Shown here one piece after another: positions 1 to 5,259 of a DNA stretch of 6,362 nt (its first letter is position 1; each line of letters opens with the position of its first letter). Location of the stretch: the NCBI GenBank assembly GCA_020427905.1, contig JAGQNU010000004.1, forward strand, positions 1-6,362, read 5' to 3'. The notes below the pieces were generated by a model that saw only the letters and a list, made by a program, of their open reading frames with translations, did not search any database and had not been told where the DNA came from. The position numbers were made by a program, and so were the translations under genes. The stretch is from Candidatus Saccharimonadota bacterium (lineage in GTDB: Bacteria; Patescibacteriota; Saccharimonadia; Saccharimonadales; UBA7683).

Positions 1-1034
1 GGGGCGTGAGCAATCGCGTTCTCAAATACATCTGTAAAGGCTTGTTTGAGGAGCGATCTATCCTGGACAATGCTTGTTTGAATCTTGGCAGCTCCAACAC
101 GGTGGAAGTGCTCCACCTGGAGGCCCCGATCATTCAGTTGTTGTTGATGCTCCCGAAACACCTCCTCTATCAACTCCTCAACTTTTAGCAGTTTTACATC
201 TGACTTTATTAGACGACTTTCGATATCGTTAAGCAACTGTATTCGACTGACGACATGGTCAACATGGCCTATCTTCTCACGTATCTCACCTTGAGATTTT
301 TCGGGGATAATTAGCGCAATGTCAGCCTTTAGCTTATCGATATCTGCCGCAATGATCTTTACTACCAAAGAAATTATGTGGTCTTTAGCATCATCAACAC
401 TCTCTTGTAGTCGTAAGGTTGCCTTGCTATGTGCCAGTAGTGTGTCTGAGATACGCTTGTACCGATTCGTCAGCGCCACAGCCACGGCAACAAGCAGAAA
501 AGCTGCTACCTGTGCCACAACACTACCAACCGTTAACTTGAGAGACTCAGTTGAGACCAGCACCGCGTTGACTACTACCAACATAAAGCCGGTCGTGAAC
601 ACAACCCCGATTGTGGTGGCTGAACGATAGAACGGGACAGCATCTACTGGCTCCAAGGTCAGGCTGAGGGTGGAGCGTTGCAGTTCGCGAGATACATTCT
701 GGATCCGCGCTAAGGACACCTCAGTTGTCTCAGATAGCTTCTTCTTGTTGTCGAGGCTGAGTACGTCGGTTTTATAGAGCTCATTAATAGCATCTCTAAT
801 CTCGGTCAGGGGCTTCTCTATTTTATCCCTTAGTAGTGCCAGGGCATTATTTTTTTGCTGAAGTAGCCAATCATGCTGCCTGGCAACGCGCTTCAGCTCT
901 CTAAACTTTGCGCCCCCGATGTATGCCATAATGATATTAAAGAGCGCAAACAGTATTGGCGCCAACAATACGAGCAGAGGGATGGCACCGGCACTTTGTG
1001 CGGAATCAGTTGCAGCAAAAATAGCCAAGTTCAT
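1..1034 (-). CDS. Histidine-kinase-like membrane protein, C-terminus cut by window edge
   Basis: An open frame of 344 codons starts at ATG 1034 and leaves the window at base 1. GTG at 1043 is an alternative start; an in-frame TAA lies just upstream of it. Hydrophobic segments lie at about residues 17-39, 140-161 and 169-188, and the charges (FRELKR after the first, NRYKR after the third) place the long segments in the cytoplasm. The last visible residues, SLLKQAFTDVFENAIAHA, match the N-box that opens the HATPase_c domain of sensor kinases (Asn339). About residues 215-300 before it have the length and helix-loop-helix pattern of a DHp domain, but no H-[ED]-x-x-x-P box: Ala230 falls at the expected phospho-acceptor position. 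A second DHp-like segment lies at 60-130 (DKIEKPLTEIRDAINEL), with Asp70 where His is expected. The ATP-binding G boxes lie outside the window. It could be a non-canonical kinase, a pseudokinase or a structural ATPase. It lies 62 bases downstream of the ABC permease gene. Confidence 0.75.
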   Translation of the reverse strand, partial: MNLAIFAATDSAQSAGAIPLLVLLAPILFALFNIIMAYIGGAKFRELKRVARQHDWLLQQKNNALALLRDKIEKPLTEIRDAINELYKTDVLSLDNKKKLSETTEVSLARIQNVSRELQRSTLSLTLEPVDAVPFYRSATTIGVVFTTGFMLVVVNAVLVSTESLKLTVGSVVAQVAAFLLVAVAVALTNRYKRISDTLLAHSKATLRLQESVDDAKDHIISLVVKIIAADIDKLKADIALIIPEKSQGEIREKIGHVDHVVSRIQLLNDIESRLIKSDVKLLKVEELIEEVFREHQQQLNDRGLQVEHFHRVGAAKIQTSIVQDRSLLKQAFTDVFENAIAHA

Positions 1035-1048
1035 GAGCCACACCCCAA

Positions 1049-1054
1049 ATTATC
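1049..1054 (-). promoter_or_regulatory. Possible -10 box for the kinase-like gene
   Basis: GATAAT on the minus strand matches the sigma70 -10 consensus at five of six bases and ends 14 bases before the ATG at 1034. I see no good -35 box 16 to 18 bases upstream. It may allow separate expression of the kinase-like gene, but read-through from the permease gene is equally possible. Confidence 0.25.
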
Positions 1055-1079
1055 GATCGCTTATCTGCGTACATGCTTA

Positions 1080-1094
1080 TGATAAATTTTATCA
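1080..1094. repeat. 15-bp dyad in the permease/kinase gap
   Basis: TGATAAATTTTATCA has two perfect 7-base arms around one central base. It lies three bases past the permease stop and 46 bases before the kinase-like start. A one-base loop cannot fold as a hairpin and the arms contain only one G or C pair each besides A/T, so a protein-binding site is more likely than a terminator. No following T-run supports termination. Confidence 0.35.
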
Positions 1095-1096
1095 CC

Positions 1097-2326
1097 TCAA
1101 GAGCGATCTGTCTGTAATGCCTCAATTGGCTCACGCCGCGCAGCACTCAGCGCCGGACTAATGCCAAACACAACCCCAGTCACGAGTGACAACAGCAGCC
1201 CCATACCCGCAAGCTGGGGTGTGAGCTCAGGACTAATTGGCGCAAACTGACGCACAGCATATACCGTTGCTACCGCGAGTACGATACCTAGGGCTCCTCC
1301 AAGTGCTGATAAGATAACTGCCTCTATCAAGAACTGGTTAAAGATATGTTTGGCTGTTGCCCCTACCGTCTTTCTGATACCAATCTCTTTGGTACGCTCG
1401 GTCACAGATAATACCATCACATTCATAACCCCGATACCACTGATGACTACCGTGATCAGACCGATAATGACAATAAACGCTGCTAGTACGCTCAAAATTG
1501 TCTGACTGGTGTTCAGGCGGTCTGACTCGGTTGCAACAATAAATGTGTCTGAAGCGCGTTGTTTTGATAGCTCGCTCTTGATAGTTGCCGCCGTCTCATC
1601 AACTGCACTGGTTGGGGACACTTTGGCAAGAACGAGTGAGTAGAGGTTGCGCTGCTCAACGTCACCCACCAAATTTGGCGGGCCGTAGAGTACATTGTCG
1701 AGATTGTTAGCTGTTGCCCCCACTGACACCGAGTTGATGGGCTCCAACACACCCACTACCTCAAGGTCGCGCTCGTCAAAGCTAATCTTTTTGCCAACAG
1801 CACCCCTCTCTCCAAAAAGCGCATCCTTGGTGGCTGGGCCAATCACAACCTTTGGTATATCGTTGTCTTGCTCCTCCGCCTCAAAGAACCTCCCTTCTGC
1901 CAACTCAACTTCACCACGAGCACTCGGATACTCACTCGTTGTGGCCGCGAGAAACGTCGGGCTCGTTGATCGTGATCCATATCTAATATCACCACTAAGA
2001 TAGCGTATCGGCGCAGCACTCGTGACTGTCGGCTGCCTAGTAATCACCGCAACATCATCAAGCGTAAGTGTTGGTAGGGATAGTCCATTTAGAAGCTGTC
2101 CGGTGTTGATATCATTCTCCTCAGTGGGGCTCGTTGAACTCACCCCCACAACATCACTACCAATCGCGGTGACTTGCTCCTTGATTTGCGTCTGTACACC
2201 ACTGCCGATTGCCACGAGCGATAAAACGAGGTATATGCTCATGGCAATGCCGAGAAGCGCTAAAAACGTTCGTCTGCCGCCACGAACAATGCCCTCATAG
2301 GCTGCCCGTAGATACTTGGCGATCAT
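1097..2326 (-). CDS. ABC transporter permease, MacB/FtsX type
   Basis: This 409-residue integral membrane subunit should pair with the ATPase encoded just upstream in a MacB-like (mechanotransmission-type) ABC transporter. The layout is the family standard: TM1 at about 20-42, a large extracytoplasmic MacB periplasmic-core domain at about 45-270, then TM2 276-302, TM3 330-358 and TM4 372-394. The hallmark cytoplasmic FtsX segment VTERTKEIGIRKTVGA is at 308-323 and the closing motif SPALSAARREPIEAL at 390-404. Its ATG overlaps the TGA of the ATPase gene (ATGA), preceded by a GAGG seven bases before the start, so the two are translationally coupled. Family members export peptides, macrolides or lipoproteins or sense envelope stress; the substrate cannot be read from this sequence. 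No MacA-type adaptor lies in the window. Confidence 0.95.
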   Translation of the reverse strand: MIAKYLRAAYEGIVRGGRRTFLALLGIAMSIYLVLSLVAIGSGVQTQIKEQVTAIGSDVVGVSSTSPTEENDINTGQLLNGLSLPTLTLDDVAVITRQPTVTSAAPIRYLSGDIRYGSRSTSPTFLAATTSEYPSARGEVELAEGRFFEAEEQDNDIPKVVIGPATKDALFGERGAVGKKISFDERDLEVVGVLEPINSVSVGATANNLDNVLYGPPNLVGDVEQRNLYSLVLAKVSPTSAVDETAATIKSELSKQRASDTFIVATESDRLNTSQTILSVLAAFIVIIGLITVVISGIGVMNVMVLSVTERTKEIGIRKTVGATAKHIFNQFLIEAVILSALGGALGIVLAVATVYAVRQFAPISPELTPQLAGMGLLLSLVTGVVFGISPALSAARREPIEALQTDRS

Positions 2327-3048
2327 GATACGGCCTCGTTTGAGATTACTCTACCCGATTGCATATGTACGATGCGTGATGCACTCCGGGCTACCTCGCT
2401 GCTATGCGTCACCATTACAATCGTTGTACCCTTGGCATGGAGTGCTTTAAATAGGCCAATCACCTCGTTTGCAGCCTCAATATCAAGGTTGCCGGTTGGC
2501 TCATCAGCCAGCACGATTGGTGGATTATTGATAAGGGCCCTGGCAATAGCAATCCGTTGAGCTTGACCCCCCGAGAGCTGGTGTGGCCGAGCCTCTGCTT
2601 TACCGGAGAGGCCGAGCTGCCTCAGCAGATCATAGGCAAGCTGCCGCGCCGCTTTAGCACTTACTTTTTGATACATGAGTGCGAGCTCAATATTCTGCAA
2701 GACTGTATAGCGCTCAAGTAAATTGAAATTCTGAAATACAAACCCAAACGTGTCACGTCGCAAGCGTGCCCGCTCTACCTGCGAGAGCTGTGCTGTGTCA
2801 GTTCCGTGAACGCTGTACGTACCATCACTCTGTACATCGAGCAGGCCAAGGATATTGAGGAGCGTGGTTTTGCCAGATCCAGAGTGCCCCATAATTGCCA
2901 CAAAATCGCCTTGTTCAATAACAAGATTCGTCGGCTGCAAAGCTTTGACAAGGTTTTTGCCCACCATATAGTTGCGGCTCACAAACTCTAGCTGCAGCGC
3001 ACCTGGTGATGTCTGCGGAGCTGCTAAAGACTGTCTGTCGCCACCCAT
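2323..3048 (-). CDS. ABC transporter ATP-binding protein, MacB/LolD type
   Basis: This 241-residue cytoplasmic nucleotide-binding subunit hydrolyses ATP to drive the adjacent permease. All motifs are intact: Walker A GHSGSGKTT at 54-62, Q-loop Gln106 in FVFQNFNLL, signature LSGGQAQR at 158-165, Walker B IVLADEP at 178-184, D-loop GNLD at 186-189 and the switch His215 in MVTHS. The sequence ADEPTGNLD is typical of the LolD/MacB/FtsE group. The first 17 residues are non-conserved and could be partly untranslated, but the fold begins at about residue 18 and the next Met (28) is too late. The start lies 8 bases after the stop of the small zinc-ribbon gene with no clear ribosome site of its own, which suggests coupling to that gene. 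Its stop overlaps the permease start by four bases. Confidence 0.97.
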   Translation of the reverse strand: MGGDRQSLAAPQTSPGALQLEFVSRNYMVGKNLVKALQPTNLVIEQGDFVAIMGHSGSGKTTLLNILGLLDVQSDGTYSVHGTDTAQLSQVERARLRRDTFGFVFQNFNLLERYTVLQNIELALMYQKVSAKAARQLAYDLLRQLGLSGKAEARPHQLSGGQAQRIAIARALINNPPIVLADEPTGNLDIEAANEVIGLFKALHAKGTTIVMVTHSSEVARSASRIVHMQSGRVISNEAVS

Positions 3049-3056
3049 ATATCTAT

Positions 3057-3227
3057 TTAACCAGCCATAATATCTTCAATATTATATGTCTCGCACAATG
3101 ACTTGTAGCAGGCAGTACAAACGTGGAGTTTGCGCACCAAGCCATCATTGTTTGGCGGGCTCAGTAATATCGCACCGAACTCTGCGAGCTCACTGCTACA
3201 AATATCACACTGTGGAGAGATTGCCAT
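3057..3227 (-). CDS. Small four-Cys zinc-ribbon-like protein
   Basis: This 56-residue protein (from ATG 3227) has two CxxC pairs, CDIC at 7-10 and CTAC at 37-40, spaced 26 residues apart, plus Cys45. That is the layout of a small treble-clef or zinc-ribbon metal site; no catalytic motif is visible and I do not recognise the family. An in-frame TTG at 3242 would add five residues (61 aa), but the extra part is not needed for the fold. Neither start has a well-spaced ribosome site: GGAG lies only one base before the ATG. TATACT at 3233-3238 ends six bases before the ATG, so a leaderless transcript is conceivable. Its stop lies 8 bases before the ABC ATPase start, so it may be co-translated with, or regulate, the transporter. 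Confidence 0.7.
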   Translation of the reverse strand: MAISPQCDICSSELAEFGAILLSPPNNDGLVRKLHVCTACYKSLCETYNIEDIMAG

Positions 3228-3232
3228 ACTCC

Positions 3233-3238
3233 AAGTAT
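3233..3238 (-). promoter_or_regulatory. Possible internal -10 box before the zinc-ribbon gene
   Basis: TATACT on the minus strand matches the -10 consensus at five of six bases and would place the transcription start at about the ATG at 3227, giving a leaderless mRNA for the zinc-ribbon/ABC genes. There is no recognisable -35 box at normal spacing, so this is a weak candidate. Confidence 0.2.
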
Positions 3239-3260
3239 ACAAGATAAACCCGTGCGCAGC

Positions 3261-3557
3261 TTATCTGTTTTTGCGTCTGCTTGCTGCCTTCTCGCCTCGT
3301 TGTCGCAAAAACGCGTTTGCTACCGCTACAAATAACCCAACACCAATAAAGATAAAAGGTATCGTGAAGAGTTTGCCCAGATGTGTCTGTGGCGAGAAGT
3401 CTCCATAGCCGACAGTTGAGAGTGTAATCACCGTAAAGTAGAAGCTATCAAGCCACCCCCAGTCCTCAACCAGGTGATAAAATACTGCCCCGCCCGACAC
3501 ATAGAGGCCGAGCAGAACGAGCAGTATCTTAATAACTTGTGGCTTCTTCAACTGCAC
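3261..3557 (-). CDS. Minimal two-TM potassium channel subunit
   Basis: This 98-residue membrane protein has the complete Ion_trans_2 (KcsA-like) pore unit: TM1 at about 8-27, the pore helix at 36-47, the K+ selectivity filter TVGYGD at 48-53, and TM2 at about 62-83. It ends in a short basic tail (RQRGEKAASRRKNR). Four copies should assemble into a K+-selective pore in the cytoplasmic membrane. There is no RCK/TrkA-N or cyclic-nucleotide domain, so gating must rest on the pore module, the tail or a partner. The start is a GTG six bases after the stop of the HdeD-like gene; a TTG two codons on is possible. The tight spacing indicates an operon with the HdeD-like gene. Confidence 0.95.
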   Translation of the reverse strand: MQLKKPQVIKILLVLLGLYVSGGAVFYHLVEDWGWLDSFYFTVITLSTVGYGDFSPQTHLGKLFTIPFIFIGVGLFVAVANAFLRQRGEKAASRRKNR

Positions 3558-3563
3558 TCAGGG

Positions 3564-4124
3564 TTACTTCTTTTTTGCAGCAAAACCGTTTTTTGCCTCA
3601 AGTGCAAAGGCAATCATAAGTGGACCATTTACAAGCGCAAACAGGCCAAGTACCCACACAAATGCTAGCGTACCTTTGACAGGGTAACGCCAGACAAATA
3701 CGCTTGCAAGTGCTGCAACAACTGCAGCTACTACCTGCCATGTTCGATAGACGGCATCGTAGCTCGAGTCAAACGCCTCAACGAGGTGAGTCACTGCCCG
3801 GACCAATAGTGAGAGTGCCGCGTATACAACAAAGGTTGCAAGGCTAAGCTTCGGCCGTTGCAAGATGTAGACACCAAACACAGTGGTAACTGCACCGAGT
3901 GCTAGGGTTAGGAACCACAGACTTTTCGTTTTTACACTTGTCAGTGCTGTCACCATCTCGACTGCCCCGGTTACGACCAAGAACAACCCAAAGAAGAACG
4001 ACAACGTTAAAAATGTTACCGCTGGATTAATGACGGTCACCAATCCAAACAATAGTGTGACGATACCTGATACTAGGTACATCCACCAGTTTTGTTTATA
4101 GTTTTGCGTTACTGCAGCATCCAT
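3564..4124 (-). CDS. HdeD family (DUF308) membrane protein
   Basis: This 186-residue protein is almost wholly hydrophobic, with six predicted membrane helices at about 13-32, 35-60, 69-88, 93-115, 128-146 and 150-176. The repeat-like pattern GIVTLLFGLVTVINPAVT, followed by a Gly-rich second helix, is typical of the DUF308/HdeD family, whose E. coli member is linked to acid resistance; the molecular activity is not established. It ends in a Lys-rich tail (AAKKK). The start is firm: a strong AAGGAGGT site (4130-4137) lies five bases before the ATG, and a sigma70-type promoter lies just upstream. It is the first gene of the minus-strand cluster, six bases ahead of the K+ channel, which suggests a shared envelope or ion-stress role. 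Confidence 0.9.
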   Translation of the reverse strand: MDAAVTQNYKQNWWMYLVSGIVTLLFGLVTVINPAVTFLTLSFFFGLFLVVTGAVEMVTALTSVKTKSLWFLTLALGAVTTVFGVYILQRPKLSLATFVVYAALSLLVRAVTHLVEAFDSSYDAVYRTWQVVAAVVAALASVFVWRYPVKGTLAFVWVLGLFALVNGPLMIAFALEAKNGFAAKKK

Positions 4125-4149
4125 ATACTACCTCCTTAATGCTATTTTT

Positions 4150-4178
4150 ATAGTAGTACCAGATACACCCCTTGTCAA
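4150..4178 (-). promoter_or_regulatory. Sigma70-type promoter of the HdeD/K+ channel operon
   Basis: A perfect -35 TTGACA (4173-4178) is followed after exactly 17 bases by TACTAT (4150-4155), four of six to the -10 consensus, both read on the minus strand. Transcription should start near 4143, leaving a leader of about 20 bases that begins just before the AAGGAGGT ribosome site of the HdeD-like gene. It could drive all genes down to the ABC permease. Confidence 0.7.
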
Positions 4179-4243
4179 CATCACCGACATTTCGCAGATC
4201 TCGATTGTTGTGTAATTTACATCTCAGATATAGTGTTGCTCTG

Positions 4244-4274
4244 CCTCTGTAAATACATATGTAGCGTGCAGAGG
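4244..4274. repeat. Inverted repeat enclosing a 10-bp palindrome
   Basis: CCTCTG (4244-4249) and CAGAGG (4269-4274) are perfect arms; the stem extends to eight pairs with one G-T. The loop holds the perfect palindrome TACATATGTA (4254-4263). It lies between the two divergent promoters, 14 bases upstream of the plus -35 box. No T-run follows on either strand, so a terminator is unlikely; an operator is the better guess. Confidence 0.4.
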
Positions 4275-4275
4275 G

Positions 4276-4304
4276 CTGGTTAGTGTGTTGACACAAAAAA
4301 CCAG
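4276..4304. promoter_or_regulatory. Imperfect dyad overlapping the -35 box (operator candidate)
   Basis: The outer arms CTGGTT (4276-4281) and AACCAG (4299-4304) and inner arms TGTGT (4284-4288) and ACACA (4291-4295) form a nested dyad with only one base of offset. The -35 box of the LysM-CHAP promoter (4288-4293) sits at its centre, so a bound dimeric regulator would block or alter polymerase binding. No known regulator motif is recognised. Confidence 0.4.
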
Positions 4305-4315
4305 TGCTGTAGTAT
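4288..4315 (+). promoter_or_regulatory. Sigma70-type promoter of the LysM-CHAP gene
   Basis: A perfect -35 TTGACA (4288-4293) and TAGTAT (4310-4315, four of six to the -10 consensus) are separated by 16 bases. Transcription would start near 4322 and give a leader of about 110 bases. A second -10-like TATGAT at 4397-4402, nearer the gene, lacks a matching -35 box. Confidence 0.6.
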
Positions 4316-4322
4316 TGACCCT

Positions 4323-4381
4323 TGTGCCTTAATAAATTATGTGTGAGGGCACATTCTGCGAGACTGTCTTAACCTAAGACA
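4323..4381 (+). promoter_or_regulatory. Structured 5' leader of the LysM-CHAP mRNA
   Basis: Two hairpins fall in the predicted leader. The first pairs 4323-4330 with 4346-4353 (TGTGCC with GGCACA plus a G-U and a U-A pair, 15-base loop) and would begin at about the first transcribed base, a position known to protect mRNAs from decay. The second is the perfect 17-base dyad TGTCTTAACCTAAGACA at 4365-4381 (7-bp stem, 3-base loop). Neither is followed by a T-run and neither hides the ribosome site at 4417-4422. The second could equally be a DNA operator. It matches no riboswitch class that I know. Confidence 0.4.
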
Positions 4382-4431
4382 ACCACCACATTTATATATG
4401 ATTAGAACAAACTGTTAGGAGGATATTAATA

Positions 4432-5229
4432 ATGCGTAACGCCATGAAGGTGGGACTATTTATTTGTGTTTCATTAATACTATCGTCACAATCCGTTGGT
4501 GCGAGCTCTCTGAGTGATACGATAGAAGTAGATATCACCGATGATCCACTGACATATCTCGCGTTTGCTGATCAAACAGATACGCAGAAAAACCCTCAAG
4601 CAAAATTAAACACCAAATCTAAAGATGTTTCTAAAAAAGAAGCCAAGCCAGAACCAGCGCCTCAACCTGAGGTGTACACCGTCATTTCTGGTGACTCACT
4701 CACTTCAATTGCAAAAGCACATGAGATTGAGTGGCGACGTTTATTCGATAAGAACGCGCAGATAGCTGATCCGAATACTATCTCAGTTGGCGAGCAAATC
4801 ACTATACCTTTTGCCGATGAGCAACTTGAGCAGCGCCAACTACCAGTGTCTGCGCCGGTAGTACAATCTACTCAGGCATCAGGTGGCTCGAGAAGCTCAG
4901 GTGCTGCCTCAACCAGACAATACTCCGGTAGTTCAGCTGGTAATACGTACGCACCCGGATACTGCACCTGGTATGCAAAAAATCGACGCCCTGATCTACC
5001 AAATCAAATGGGAAATGCTGGATCGTGGGTTGCCAGCGCAGCCGCTCGTGGCTTTGCAACTGGTTCTGCCCCACGAGCTGGCGCAATTGGCCAGCAAGGT
5101 AACCATGTCGTATACATTGAGTCTGTAAATGGTGATGGAACCGTGACGGTCAGTGAAATGAACTGGAGCGGCCTCTTTGTCGTCAGTAGCCGAACAGTAC
5201 CGGCAAGCTATTTTAGATACATATACTAG
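4432..5229 (+). CDS. Secreted LysM-CHAP peptidoglycan hydrolase
   Basis: This 265-residue exported protein should cleave peptidoglycan by a cysteine amidase/endopeptidase mechanism. A signal peptide spans about residues 1-24 (MRNAMK, then a hydrophobic core, cleavage near VGA-SS). A charged, Pro-rich linker at 50-80 leads to one LysM domain at 81-126 (VYTVISGDSLTSIAKAHEIE ... ISVGEQITIP), which binds glycan. A Ser/Gly-rich linker follows, then a CHAP domain from about 172 to the C-terminus. Catalytic Cys178 lies in GYCTWYAK and His225 in NHVVYIE; the third polar residue is Glu242 or Asn244 in SEMNW. The start has AGGAGG nine bases upstream (4417-4422). Roles could be wall remodelling, cell separation or attack on another cell's wall; the sequence does not decide. 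The downstream DapB-like gene is 27 bases away and probably co-transcribed. Confidence 0.95.
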   Translation: MRNAMKVGLFICVSLILSSQSVGASSLSDTIEVDITDDPLTYLAFADQTDTQKNPQAKLNTKSKDVSKKEAKPEPAPQPEVYTVISGDSLTSIAKAHEIEWRRLFDKNAQIADPNTISVGEQITIPFADEQLEQRQLPVSAPVVQSTQASGGSRSSGAASTRQYSGSSAGNTYAPGYCTWYAKNRRPDLPNQMGNAGSWVASAAARGFATGSAPRAGAIGQQGNHVVYIESVNGDGTVTVSEMNWSGLFVVSSRTVPASYFRYIY

Positions 5230-5259
5230 TCGTACCTGATAGGCTACACTAGGTATATG
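5220..5259 (+). promoter_or_regulatory. Stem-loop joining a stop codon to the next start codon
   Basis: CATATACTAGT (5220-5230) pairs with ACTAGGTATATG (5248-5259): seven pairs, one bulged G (5252), then four pairs around a 17-base loop. The left arm holds the LysM-CHAP stop (TAG 5227-5229) and the right arm holds the AGG and the ATG of the DapB-like gene. A ribosome finishing the first gene would open the stem and expose the second start. TACCT (5233-5237) can instead pair with AGGTA (5251-5255), which also covers the AGG. A -10-like TACACT (5245-5250) lies in the same stretch, so a separate leaderless promoter is the rival reading. Confidence 0.45.

Noticed and set aside
219..378. His219 of the kinase-like protein (codon at 378-380) as a normal phospho-acceptor
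   Set aside because: It is followed by I-I-S-L-V, not [ED]-x-x-x-P, and is about two helix turns too early relative to the helix-loop-helix; kept only as a remote alternative.
6..1082. Several plus-strand open frames (6-188, 319-630, 873-1082, and 919-1161)
   Set aside because: They lie opposite one uninterrupted minus-strand frame (1-1034) that gives a coherent membrane kinase-like protein; they are low-complexity shadow translations without ribosome sites or recognisable domains.
4244..4274. Rho-independent terminator for either flanking gene
   Set aside because: The stem has no T-run on either strand and lies upstream of both divergent genes, where no transcript should end.
4096..4296. 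Minus-strand 66-residue frame across the HdeD start and promoter
   Set aside because: It overlaps the strong promoter, the AAGGAGGT site and the start of the HdeD-like gene, and its translation looks random.
4868..5128. Open frames on both strands within the LysM-CHAP gene
   Set aside because: The LysM and CHAP motifs with catalytic Cys and His are all in the frame 4432-5229.
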